A stretch of 64,000 nucleotides of DNA from Topomyia yanbarensis (Eukaryota > Arthropoda > Insecta > Diptera > Culicidae), in NCBI RefSeq assembly GCF_030247195.1, contig NC_080672.1, positions 31,689,906 through 31,753,905 of the forward strand, read 5' to 3'. Shown in pieces: positions 12,026 through 22,519 of this stretch (its first letter is position 1; each line of letters starts with the position of its first letter). The translations under genes and the position numbers were made by a program. Below the pieces are notes generated by a model. That model saw only the letters and a list, made by a program, of their open reading frames with translations, searched no databases and had not been told where the DNA came from.

Positions 12026-15000
12026 CCTTTCTCATATAGAAAGGTTATGCAATTGCTCCAAAAACCGACTTTCTAACGGAGGCCTAGAGGGCCGAGTGTC
12101 ATATACCATTCGACTCAGTTCGTCGAGATAGGAAAATGTCTGTGTGTATGTATGTGGGTGTATGTGCGGATATATTAACAAAAGGTCCACGTCGTTTTCT
12201 CGGAGATGACTGAACCGATTTTCACAAACTTAGTCACGAATGGAAGATACAAGGCTCTTATCAGCTGCTATTGAATTTCATTTAATGCCGATTTTCGGTT
12301 CCGGAGTTACGAGTTGAGGAGTACGATTACATAGAAAATCTTATTGTAATTTGTCCACATCGGTTTCTCGGAATTTTCTGAACCGATTATTACAAACTTA
12401 GTCTTAAATGGAAGGTACAATGTTTTTATCGGCTGCTATTGAATTTTGTATGGATTCGACTTCTAGTTTCGGAATTACAGGGTAATGAGTACGATTACGC
12501 AGAAAATCCCGTTTTCAACGGATACTGCGATGAATGTATAAAGGTGATTTTTGCCTTTCTCATATAAAGAAAGGCTATGCAATCACTGTAAAAATCGACT
12601 TTTTAACCGAGGCCCGGAGGGCCGAGTATCATACACCATTCGATTCAGTTCGTCGAGATCGGCAAATGTCTGTGTGTGTATGTATGTGTGTGTGTATGTG
12701 TGTGTATGTGTGTGTGTCATTTAAACTCACACAATTTTCTCAGAGATGGCTGAACCGATTTTCACAAACTTAGTTTCATCTGAAAGGTATAACGCTTTTA
12801 TAGGCTGCTATTGAATTTTTAGTTGATCCGACTTTCGGTTCCGGAGTTACGGGTTGAAGAGTGTGGTCACACAGCAAATTCCCATATAAACTGGTACCAC
12901 CATAATGTTCAAATGATGTAAAACATATTAAAATTGATGTAACATTACTCTAGTTTGCGGGTCTGGATCACTAATGATCAATCAAAGCAGCTTTGACCAC
13001 ATTGGCCACCTATGACGGTTCATGACGCCCTCGTGGAACCCGCCAAGTTCCTAAGCTAATATCACACCCATTCAACAACGAATTCTCTACCGATTTTTAC
13101 GAACTTAATTTCAAATGAAAGATACAGTAATGCCATTGACTGCTGCTGAATTTCATTCGGTTCTGACTCTTGCTTCCGGAGTTACAGGGGTGTTAGTAAG
13201 GATACACTGGAATTTCCCATATAAATCGGTACAATCGTAATACCTCAGAGGCTAAAAACTATTGAAATGGTCACCAAATTACTTCTAATCGTAGATCTAG
13301 ATCACTGATTGCCAATAAAACATTCTTTGAATATATTGTCCACTATCGACGATTCCGGAAGTCCGGAATTCCGGGCATATTCCACAATTAAAGTCACATC
13401 GGTTCATCGGTGATGACTGAACCGATTTTCTCAAACCAAGTCTCAAATGGAAGGCAAAATATGCAGTTGAGTATTGCGTAGCCGCCCCTTCTCCACCTTG
13501 CCCTTACACCTCCCTCCTTCATCACTCCCCTCTTCTTGGATCACCCTCACGCCCAGATTTCCTTCATCCACCCCGTATACCGAAATAAGATGAAGGATTT
13601 CTGACGCATCCTCCACACCCACTCTACTAAACCCCCATTCCCTACACGTTCAAACGCATTCCACCAACCTTTGCAAATTATAATCACATGAAGATAACAT
13701 TGAACTCATGCTTATTAAGCTAATTAAATATTATTCTTTTGCCTTTCTTATATAGAAAGGTTATGCAATTGCTCCAAAAACCGACTTTCTAACCGAGGCC
13801 CGGAGGGCCGAGTCTCATATAACATTCGACTCAGTTCGCCGAGATCGCAAAATATCTGTGTGTATGTATGTGTGTATGTATGTATGTGTGTATGTGTATG
13901 TGTGTATGTATGTGTGTGTATGTGCGGATTTGTTAACAAAATGTCCACATCGGTTACTCGGAGATGGCTGAACCGATTTTTACAAACTAAGATTCAAATG
14001 AAAGGTATAATATTCCCATAGGTTGCTATTGAATTTCATTTTCAACCGACATCTTGTTTCGAATTACGAGTTGAAGAGTATGGTTACAAAACAAAATTTG
14101 TTGATTTTTCCAAATCGGTTTCTCGGAATTTTCTGAACCGATTTTGACAAACTTAATTTTAAATGAAAGGTCCATCAGCTGCTGTTCAATTTTGTGTGGA
14201 TCCGAGTTCTGGTTCCTGAATTACAGGGTGATACGTACGATCACGCAGCAAATCCCGATTCTAACGAATTCTGCGATGAATGTAAAAAGGTGATTTTTTT
14301 TCCAAAATGTAAACACAACTGTTGAATTTGTAGATCTAGGTCCCCAACAGTCATTCAAAGTCTCTTTGGCCACACTGGCCACCATCGACGGATCCGGAAG
14401 CATCCAAAGTCAGAATAACGGTTATATTGGTTTCTCGAAAATGGCTAGATTTGCTCAACTTAGTCTCAAATGAAAGGTGTTGCGTCCCCAGAAACTGATA
14501 TTAAATTCCATCTCCATCCGACTTCCAGCACCGGAGTTACGGGTTGTGGAGGTCGATCACATAGAAAACTCCGATTCAAACCGATACCGCGATGAATGCA
14601 AAAAGGTGCTCTTATATATACTTACCAAGTGTAATAAGAATGAAAGACATTTCCATAAAGTTATATTGTACGAACCAGCTATTAAATCATAGTTTGGAGA
14701 AATGAGAAAGGCACAATTGCACCTATAGGTGGATTAAAACAGGTTTTTTTAAATGCAACCACAACTGTTCTAGGTCACTAACAGTCATTCAAAGCCTCTT
14801 TGGCCACATTGGCCACCATCGCCGCATCCGGCGGCCCAGGCGGAAGTATCCAAACTTAGAATAACAATTACATCGGTTTTTCGGAGATGGCTAGACCGTT
14901 TGGACCAAACTTAAATGAAAGATTTTACTACTCCGTAAACTCCTATTAAATTTAATTCTGTTACGACTTACGGTTCCGGTGTTGCAGGTTGTGGCATGCG

Positions 15001-15060
15001 GTCACATAGAAAATTCCGATTCAAAATGATACCTCGATGAAGGCAAAAAGGTAAAAATTT
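12026..15060 (+). repeat. nested copies of a culicine repeat family
   Basis: An outer copy starts near 12030 (TTTGCCTTTCTCATATAGAAAGG) and stops at 12546 in gatgaatgtataaaggtgatt. The same sequence resumes at 14749 (ttttttaaatgcaaccacaactg). The internal block near 14271-14330 shows these two parts joined without an insert. The 2.2-kb block between them is therefore an insertion of the same family into itself. Degenerate ~200-300-bp internal units recur throughout, each with a gctgctattgaatt block, an ..ccgac/gag...ttccggagttac block and a ..gatgaatg.aaaaggt block. No protein was recognised. Confidence 0.7.
12547..14748 (+). mobile_element. 2.2-kb repeat block, forward copy of an inverted pair
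   Basis: It starts with TTTTGCCTTTCTCATATAAAG and ends with GAGAAATGAGAAAGGCACAA...GGATTAAAACAGG. TGCCTTTCTCAT appears at the start and, inverted, at the end. A sub-copy starts at about 13738, so the block itself is composite. The same block lies inverted at 32025-34236 with similar length and clean ends. A 71-codon open frame at 14477-14692 is also open in the other copy with about four residue changes. This reflects recent copying and is not evidence for a gene. CA/TG microsatellites lie at 12670-12718 and 13857-13925. Confidence 0.75.
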
Positions 15061-16252
15061 CGCTAAAATGATTATATCTGTGTCATACAACTTGCATTAG
15101 CAGTTCTAGGTCATTGACGGCCAACCGAAGTCTCGTCGACTGCATTGACCATCGTAAACAGTTCCGGAAGTGCCCCGGAAGAATCGCCACCTATAAAAAT
15201 TAACGAACTCACAACAGTTTATCGGGGAAGGTTGGGACGATCTTCACAAACTTAGTCCCAAAATAAAAGGTATATAATCGCCATAGCTGTCTACAAAATT
15301 CAGTACGGATCGGTTATATGGTTGCGGAAATATAGACCGAACCTTTCATTCACATATGAAATTCTCACATAAGCCGGAACAATTTTTTTTTTCTTAAGGG
15401 GACACAATGAAATTTCAGAAATCGAATTCGTACTTTCGATGCCAAATATCTCCAAAATGCATGAAACGACTAGATATTATGGAACGTAGAAAAAAATTTT
15501 TTGGCTGCTATTGAATTTTATGTCGATTTGAATCCGTTTCCGGAGTTACGACTTTAACCCACAAAAAGACAAGGGATCTCAGGGGCCCGGCTAGTTACTG
15601 TTCTCTAGTTTCAATTAACTTGTAATTTGAAATACAAGTGATCGAATGTTTTCGGGGCTTCGATTCTCTCACTGATAAAACGACAAAAAAGAGGCTTACG
15701 ATTTCGTTGGGTCTTAGGAGTGATGCTTCTTGAAGTCACAATTATAAGAGTGCGACCACACATATAAACTGATACTACTATAACAGTCTAAATCACTAAT
15801 GACACCCCAAAGTCGCTTTGACATTGGCCACACACCTAGAAAAAATCGTATAAATTTACGTATCCTGAATCCGGCATATACGAGCATCAAAAATGACTTA
15901 CTTTTAAGTTTGATTTTAATTTTTCATGACGTTGTATTTCGTAAATCACGTAATTTTACTCCACATATTAGGCAATCCACCACGACGTTTGTTTGACAAT
16001 TCAGCGGTGGGTTCTGTCAACAAGTCTACTCCTGCGAACAGAAAAACTCGTCCGACAAACATCTTTCGTTAGTCCGATTCGTTTGATGTTGGATCGAATC
16101 AACGATATTGTTGGACGTCGCACCCCTCGGAGTAACGTCAGAAGAAGTAAACAAGAATTAATCAGCTGATCAGAAACGTCTCATGGATTGCCCAATAGCG
16201 CTTGTTCTGAGTGGCAGTAAGTGTAATTCTATGTCATTACGCATGTAATGTA
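15061..16252. other. mixed repeat debris without a gene
   Basis: It contains further degenerate units of the family seen upstream and a truncated copy (15555-15742) of the TTAA MITE at 9843-10048. Around 15800-16200 nothing was recognised. Confidence 0.45.
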
Positions 16253-16628
16253 CACTCAGGCAAAAAATACAGCGAATTTCATAGGAATATTGTATACTTT
16301 TTAGCCACAAGTAGCACGTATGAAAATCATAAGATTATCTTATGAAACGGCATTTATTTTGTCAAATCGGTTTGCTATGATTTCATGTTCCATAAGGCAT
16401 CTTTGATTTATCATAAGACAATATTATACATTTCTGTTATGTTTATGAGAATCATAAGATGCTCGTATGAAATTCAAACGACTGGCATATGCAATACCTT
16501 ATAAAATTAAAAGATAATCATAAAAGCCGTATGTTTTTCATGTTAATCTTATGAAAATATAGTTTTGTTAATTTTTTATGCATCATAAGATAAATCTTAT
16601 GAATTTCGTTATACGTTTTGCCTGGGTG
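16253..16628. mobile_element. 376-bp TA-flanked MITE rich in CATAAGAT motifs
   Basis: It begins cactcaggcaaaa and ends ttttgcctgggtg, with TA on both sides (16251-16252 and 16629-16630). The interior holds many copies of ataagat/atcttat in both orientations, so it folds in several ways. The TA target fits Tc1/mariner-type mobilisation. No coding capacity. Confidence 0.7.
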
Positions 16629-16875
16629 TATATGTTTCATGTAAAATTAAACGGAGCACGGTTATATTTCGTGAATTACGGTTTGTCTAAATTCTATCAT
16701 GCTTGCAATTACGTCAACGATAAAATTCATATTTTTTTGATATGCATCTACGACAGTTCCTGAGTTCACAAAAGTAGGAACTGAATAAGAAAATTTAAAA
16801 ATCGAATTTATATTTTTGATGCCAAATGTCTTTAAAATGCATGAAACGTCGAAATTTTTTGTATTTTGGCAAATT

Positions 16876-18033
16876 TTTGCCTTTGCTTTTCTCATATAGA
16901 AAGGTTATGCAATCACTTTGAAAATCGTCAACCTAATTTTCTTTCGACTGACATAGGATTTATGGATTTTACAGGAGTGTAGCTAGGGAAGTAAGGAGGA
17001 CATCAGGTCCGGCGAGCGTGTGTAGGTGCAAAGTGTATTAACCCTAGAACGTTGCACTGGGGTACAAATGTACCCCACGCCTTCTTCGGAGCCGGTTTGC
17101 TTATAGCCTTTGTGGAAGCAAGTGTCAAAGTTGGCGTGGGGTACATTTGTACCCCAGCGTACGGTTGCCGTTTGTGTTTCATCAGATTTTGTGCTGTCAG
17201 TGGAAATGTGATTCGTGACAATACCAGTTTAAATACTGGTTGTTTTATTGCGTAAATAGCAACTAGTATTATATGATCGTTTTTAATTATTTATTTAATT
17301 TATTTAATTTAATTTTAAAGCGGATCAAAAAATTTGATCCGCTTTAAAATTTAATTAATTTTTGCTGATTTTTATTGTTTTATTGTTTATATTTTATAGT
17401 TTTTCAAAGCAATGGTTCGCAAGTATAATTTGCGCACAGTAACTGCAGTAACAGTAACGTTGCGTGTTACCAATGTATTACTGGCCAGAAATATTTTTTC
17501 ATTTCAATTTGCACCCCATTTCGTGGTATTTTCCAAAATACGATTTTTAAACTTTCGCTCTTCAAAATAATTTCACTTTTTCAAAAATATCGAAATTCCA
17601 TTTTTTACCGTTTCAAGACCATTCTTTGAACATTTAGAATCATTTGATTTTATTCAAATCGGTTCAAAATTCGCAAAATTATAGTGAGCGATTTTTTCAC
17701 ATTTTATTTTGTTCAAACCAATTTATGTATCATTGATTCAATAAATTCCTTACTTTCACTTACACAGCTGTTTTCGAAATTTTAAAACGAATAAAGTGAT
17801 GTATTATACATTTTTATTGTTTGCATTTTTACCTGTAAAAAAATGTGATCAAACGCGTGGGGTATATTTATACCCCAGTGCAACGTTCTATGGTGGAAAA
17901 AAACGAATGCAACGTTCTAGGGTTAAGAATGTAATAGACATTTCCACAATTATATTGAACATAATCGGTCATGGAGTCATAGTTTGAAGAAATGAGAATG
18001 GCACAATTGCACCGTTAGGTGGATTAAAACAGG
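16876..18033 (+). mobile_element. internally deleted copy of the culicine repeat family, interrupted by a piggyBac-like element
   Basis: The start (ttttctcatatagaaaggttatgcaat) and the end (gagaatggcacaattgcacc..aggtggattaaaacagg) match the family seen at 13738-14748. Most of the middle is missing. At the position homologous to gtgtaataagaatg in the 14.6-kb copy, an 881-bp element is inserted at TTAA. Confidence 0.7.
17042..17922. mobile_element. piggyBac-like non-autonomous element
   Basis: TTAA at 17038-17041 and 17923-17926 flanks perfect ends CCCTAGAACGTTGC and its complement. CCCTAGAA is the start reported for canonical piggyBac termini (family knowledge). A ggggtacatttgtacccc palindromic block is found subterminally at 17058-17075, 17140-17157 and, in a ggggtatatttatacccc variant, near 17860. 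A 19-bp perfect inverted repeat with a 3-base loop lies at 17311-17351. No transposase ORF is present. Confidence 0.82.
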
Positions 18034-18888
18034 TCTTTATATCGTTTTAATCATCGTAAAAAAACTTTTAAGTAGAATTTCACTTGTTCAAAAAATTATT
18101 GGTCGTAGAACAGGACATTCGAGTCTGTTTGCTTCAGCATTCGGCACAAAAAGATCGTACTAATATGACACATAAATGATATTTATCAGAATGTCCATCT
18201 CTACTTTCTGTCACAAGTTACGTAGGGGTGCCGACAACCGACCAGTGCCGGCAACCGACCACTTTCCCCTAAAACTTTGATAGACTGCCGAGTTGAGTAA
18301 ATTCCAAAATTGTTCCGACAATTCTACTACATGAATATTTCAATCCTTTACTTCACCATGTCATCGGAAGTGAAAAAATCCCAGACAAGTATTATTACAA
18401 TATTGAGAAGCTCTAAAGCTACCGGTAACAGAAAAGTCCTTTTAAAAACCAAAATATGCGATACTTCCATCATAAGGTTTCTGTCTTAAATATGGAATAC
18501 GCAAAAGGTAAATTTTACATTATTTTCCGGTTTCCTATTTATGTGTAAATCTTTATGACGATAAAAGAAAATAATGAAAAAATCTATTAAAAATTTTGAA
18601 ATATTCAATGCGACAACATAGCGACCGAAAAATAATCCGATGCAATCCTTGAAAGAAAAATAGATGTTTCAACAATTAATTCATTCGACCTGGATAAGAA
18701 TCATCGTATAAAGGCGGATAAGAAGTATTTTATTTCTGCTAAAAATGGTGATAACTGATTACAACTGTAGAAATGCTTTTTGTTACCAATTTTAGATTGA
18801 GCCAGTCACCCATGATACTGATTTGATGAAGTCAGAAATCAAATTTCTTCTATCAATTGCAGGTTTGAAAAATAAATTCACTGCCATA
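18034..18888. other. AT-rich stretch with one dispersed repeat end
   Basis: The only recognised item is a pair of gtgccgacaaccgacc-like motifs at 18223-18262, shared with the element at 11346-11897. The rest shows no coding or repeat structure. Confidence 0.45.
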
Positions 18889-18943
18889 AAGGGCGAACAC
18901 GAAATTAATTCGACACCGAAAATATCATGCCAATTTTCTTATA

Positions 18944-20246
18944 CACCGTGTCCAATAAATTCTCATACAAAATGAAACCCAAATTATTCTGTATTGGTAA
19001 GTCAAATTTTATTGAAATTTTTTATACTGTGATGCTATATAATACTGGTCATTTACAGCATATGTTTTGGAATGACACCGCCTTTTAATTTCTTCACCAG
19101 CTTCAGACGTTTCTCAAAACCATCACAAGCGGCACGCACGGCTTCCATCGGCATTTCGTCCCAAATCCGTTGAATTACGGTTTTGAATTGGGTTATATTG
19201 GACACTCTGTATTCGTTGATCTTCGACAACATGTATGACCACACAAAATAGTCCAAGGGATTAAGATCCGGAGAGCTGGGAGGCCATTCGTCCTTCTCCA
19301 AAAAGTCGTTCAAATTGTTCCGACACCAGCTCTGAACGACATTCGCTGTGTGGGAAGGCGCTCTGTCCTGCTGAAACACATAATGGTCATTTCCAAACAT
19401 TGATTGCACACTTGGCTTTACGATTTTCTCTATAACTTCAGTTTTATAATACACAGCGTTAATTTTAACGCCTCTGTCTATGAAAACAAGCGGAAATTTG
19501 CCACGCTTGCAAATTGCTCCCCAAACCATCACTGCACCGGCGCTTTGGAATCGAGGAATATTCCTGTCACTATCTGACACATTCCTGGAAGTGACAGCCC
19601 ACAATCGGTCATTTTGGACATTGTGAGATTGCTGCAGGACAAATAATTTTTCATCAGAAAATATAAATTCTTCCCCAGCGTGCCGTGATAGGATAGCACT
19701 TGCTCTTTCAAGTCTTTTTTCCTTGGAAGCTTCCGAAACTCCGTGTACTTTACGTTTCTTGAAAGCTTGCAGTCCCAGGTCGAGTTTTAAAATATTGTGC
19801 ATCGATGATTTCGACATATTCAGATCAGCAGCCATTTTCCGAACAGAGCGCTGAGATTTTCGCCTAATCCGTTCCTTCACGACTTTAACCACTTGTCCAG
19901 TCCTTACCGAACGAGGGCGGCCGGATCTTTTTCTGTCATCCAATGAGCAAGTGTCACGGTACCTTTGGATGGTCCGGTAAACATAATCGCGCTTTACTCC
20001 AAAACTCTTTGAAATTTTGAAAATAGCGCCCGGGCGCTCACCAGCCAAAAATTTTTTTATCACCACGGCACGGAATTCCTTCATCGCCGGTAGAAAATGT
20101 AAACTGAATGAAAGAATGTATGTTATCATGTCAGTAATAGTGCAAACATAGTACAACATGTCACCAATACCTAGCTAATATATGTGTTGTGCGTACACGA
20201 CAACAATGCCTTTGAAGAAGTGTATGAGAATTTATTGGACACGGTG
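18944..20246 (-). mobile_element. DD37D mariner-like transposon, apparently intact
   Basis: Perfect 26-bp terminal inverted repeats lie at 18944-18969 and 20221-20246 (starting CACCGTGTCCAATAAATTC). TA lies on both sides (18942-18943 and 20247-20248). The 1,303-bp element carries one long uninterrupted transposase frame on the minus strand. It sits inside the DD37E element and is therefore the younger of the two. Confidence 0.93.
19053..20084 (-). CDS. DD37D transposase (maT-like), intact ORF
   Basis: The product catalyses TA-targeted cut-and-paste of its own element in the nucleus. The 368-codon open frame has an upstream extension to 20159, but the Met of MKEFRAVVIKKFLAGE (20084) gives the usual ~343-residue length. 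Residues 1-60 form a first helix-turn-helix. A GRPRS box lies at 55-59, and a second helix-turn-helix (RKMAADLNMSKSSMHNIL) follows. The catalytic residues, numbered from this Met, are Asp144 (IFSDEKLF), Asp240 (FQQDRAPSH) and Asp278 (NPLDYFVW). The 37 residues between the last two define DD37D. MVWGAI, conserved in the superfamily, is present. No frameshift or stop is seen, so activity is possible but unproven. Confidence 0.93.
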   Translation of the reverse strand: MKEFRAVVIKKFLAGERPGAIFKISKSFGVKRDYVYRTIQRYRDTCSLDDRKRSGRPRSVRTGQVVKVVKERIRRKSQRSVRKMAADLNMSKSSMHNILKLDLGLQAFKKRKVHGVSEASKEKRLERASAILSRHAGEEFIFSDEKLFVLQQSHNVQNDRLWAVTSRNVSDSDRNIPRFQSAGAVMVWGAICKRGKFPLVFIDRGVKINAVYYKTEVIEKIVKPSVQSMFGNDHYVFQQDRAPSHTANVVQSWCRNNLNDFLEKDEWPPSSPDLNPLDYFVWSYMLSKINEYRVSNITQFKTVIQRIWDEMPMEAVRAACDGFEKRLKLVKKLKGGVIPKHML

Positions 20247-20318
20247 TAATGTTTAAAATCAAGCCAAAATTTTAGGGTAGTTTTATACATATATTTACTT
20301 CAAAAATCAAAAGAAAAG

Positions 20319-21340
20319 TTAATCGATGGAGCCTTGAGTGTAAAATTGAACGCATTTTCGCTTGATGCCCTCCATCAAAGTCTTTACAGTGTCATCCGGT
20401 ACCAGTTTCTCAGTTTTTTTCCATTTTCTTAACATGTCCTTCTCGTCTTCGACTGTCTTCTTGCTCTTCCGAAGTTCCCGCTTCATCATTGCCCAGTACT
20501 GCTCCACCGGGCGCAGCTCCGGACAGTTTGACGGATTCATGTTCTTTGGAAAAAAAATGGACAGAATTGGTCTCATACCATTCCAGTACACTTTTAGAAT
20601 AGTGGCATGATGCCAAATCTGACCAAAATAACGGAGCTTCGTCGTGCTGCTGCAAGAACGGCAAAAGGCGCTTCTCGAGGCACTCAGATTTGTAGATCTC
20701 GCCATTTACTGTGCCCTTTGTCACGAAAGGCTCACTCCTCAGTCCGCAAGAGCAGATGGCGTGCCACATGAAATGTTTGGAGGCGAACTTCGACATTTTC
20801 TTCTTCTTAAATTTGTCGTCCACATAGAACTTGCTCTTGCCGGTGAAAAACTCCAACCCCGGAATTTGCTTAAAATCGGCTTTTATATACGTTTCGTCGT
20901 CCATCATACAGCAGCCATATTTTGTTAGCATCTTCTCGTAGAGCTTCCGTGCCCGAGTTTTAGCCGTCGATTGTTGCCGCTCATCGCGATTTGGGAAGTT
21001 CTGTACCTTGTATGTATGTAGTCCAGCTCTCTTATTTGCATTCTGGACATAGCTCTGCGACATGCCGATCTTTTTTAGCCAAATCACGGCTTGAGACGTT
21101 GGGATTTGCTTTAATCATCCGCTTCACCTTTCCCTCCGTCTTTTTGTTCTCCGGTCCCGGTTTTCTTCCAGCTCCTTTGCCGTGGTAAAACGTCAACCGC
21201 TCCTGGAACCGCTTCAACACTCTGGAGACGGTTGAATGGTGAATGTTCAACATTTTGCCTAACTGCCGGTGCGACAGGTCAGGAAATTCCAGGTGTTTGG
21301 AAAGAATTTGTTCTCTCGACTCGCGTTGGTTCACCTCCAT
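20319..21340 (-). pseudogene. DD37E transposase, two frameshifts
   Basis: The start is placed at the Met of MEVNQRESREQ (21340-21338), just before a helix-turn-helix (LSHRQLGKMLNIHHSTVSRV). The catalytic set is visible. First Asp: in MDDETYIKADF. Second: in WSDLASCHYSKS. Glu: in ELRPVEQYWAMMKREL. Thirty-seven residues separate the second Asp and the Glu, the hallmark of the mosquito DD37E family described by Shao and Tu. The frame shifts at 21071-21076 (T6 on the plus strand) and at 20550-20557 (A8). Both are homopolymers, so true decay and base-calling error are both possible. Otherwise the sequence has no internal stops. Confidence 0.85.
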
Positions 21341-21489
21341 TTTCGTTGAATCGAAAAACACGACTTCGAGTTTGACAGCATGTAAACAATACACATCAAT
21401 GAGAAAGTGAGCAAAATTTGGTTGATTTTTACCCAATAGTAAAAAAGTTGCCCTGTTGAATGTGTCGCAATAATTTCGTGTTCGCCCTT

Positions 21490-21951
21490 TAATCTGATAA
21501 TTGACATTGGGCACCAAAGAATAGTGCTCAAATATCACAGTAGCTTTGTCTCGATGAACATGTTTATTAAAGTTGAATGGACGAACCTATTTAATTATGT
21601 ACTTGAGGTCACGATATGTGAATTTCGTGGTTAGCAACAGTTGCTACTGTTACCATCGCGTGCCGACACGACACTGTATCGTATTCTCTGACACATGCTT
21701 ACTATTTCAAGCTCTCCCAAAATAATAATATTATCTTCCGATCATGAGCAAAACTGTTTCTAAAGAACCGGCCGGATTGCTTGTTTACATAATCGCTCAT
21801 GCTGAAATGGTTGACTTTGTTTCCAATTAGCTGCACATTCAAGTCGACCGATATGAGCGTTTGCTATTATAATGGACAACAAATTGAATTGGACAATCAT
21901 TTTCAAACTAATAATAACTCGTTTTCATTTGTCACCTCTCCCCCCAAACAG
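21490..21951 (+). other. end of the intron upstream of exon A
   Basis: Unique-looking sequence ends in a pyrimidine-rich tract and the exon A acceptor. No exon carrying the signal peptide or the first Ig1 Cys was found here or elsewhere upstream. Confidence 0.6.
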
Positions 21952-22274
21952 GTAACAACATCCTGCTGTGGCGCCGAGGCAGTGCCGTCGTGACGGCAGC
22001 CAACCTAATCATCACCCGAGATTTGCGCTTCAAACTGCTGAAAGGCTACACGCTGCAAATCAAGAACGTCCGACCGCAGGATGCCGGTGACTACAGCTGC
22101 CAGGTCGGAGACCACGATAACCGGGATCTGGTGCATACGGTGGAAATTCTAGTTCCACCGTCCGTACGGTCCAATCCGGAAACGGGACACGTGACGGTTC
22201 GGAAGGGTGGCACGGCGACGCTGGAGTGCAAGGCCAGCGGGAATCCGGTACCCAGCATCAGCTGGTCCAGAAAG
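21952..22274 (+). CDS. klg: klingon-like Ig/FnIII adhesion protein, exon A (rest of Ig1, first half of Ig2)
   Basis: The exon follows a pyrimidine-rich acceptor (cccccaaacag) and starts with the last two bases of a codon. It ends at AAG|GTTAGT in phase 0. It encodes the C-terminal part of an I-set/V-set Ig domain: the core Trp in LLWRRG, then DAGDYSCQVGD with the second Cys. The linker EILVPPSV follows, then the first strand of a second Ig domain with Cys in LECKASGNPVP and the core Trp in SWSRK. This order and linker match Drosophila Klingon, a GPI-linked homophilic adhesion molecule used in photoreceptor development and memory; that function is family knowledge. Lachesin, Wrapper and DIP proteins are the alternatives. 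The later FnIII module argues for Klingon or Wrapper. The preceding exon was not found. Confidence 0.88.
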
Positions 22275-22371
22275 GTTAGTTGAAGTTTTGCAAGCCCGGT
22301 TGAGCCCGTTACCCGGGCCAAAGTGAAATAAGGTTACAAATCCTTTGAATAATGTTGGGATTTTACATCAG

Positions 22372-22519
22372 GATTCATTGCACGGCTCGCCCCATCTGGC
22401 GGAGGGACCGACGCTGATGCTGGAGAATGTCAACCGACAGGACAGTGGGACCTACCGTTGCTATGCGGACAATGGCATCCGGGAGCCCGTGTTTGTCGAC
22501 ATGCAACTCATCGTGCTGT
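22372..22519 (+). CDS. klg: klingon-like protein, exon B (second half of Ig2)
   Basis: A 97-bp intron separates this exon from exon A. The acceptor is tttacatcag and the phase is 0, so the reading frame runs straight on from SWSRK. It encodes the end of Ig2 with LMLENVNRQDSGTYRCYADN: the DSGTYRC motif gives the second disulphide Cys, and the exon closes with VDMQLIVL. The donor is T|GTAAGT in phase 1. The A-B pairing therefore reconstitutes one complete Ig fold split by an intron, as is common in this family. Confidence 0.88.

Larger units (their letters stand above)
18889..21489 (-). mobile_element. DD37E (ITmD37E-type) transposon, interrupted by a DD37D transposon
   Basis: The ends at 18889-18916 and 21462-21489 are inverted repeats starting AAGGGCGAACACGAAATTA, with about two mismatches over 28 bp. 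TA lies on both sides (18887-18888 and 21490-21491). Subtracting the nested 1.3-kb element and its duplicated TA leaves about 1.3 kb, a usual length for this family. The transposase is on the minus strand at 20319-21340. The nested insertion lies between the transposase stop and the left end, so it does not itself break the coding region. Confidence 0.85.

Noticed and set aside
14477..14692. 71-codon frame conserved between the two 2.2-kb blocks
   Set aside because: Its conservation is explained by the recent duplication of the whole block; no start context or family support.
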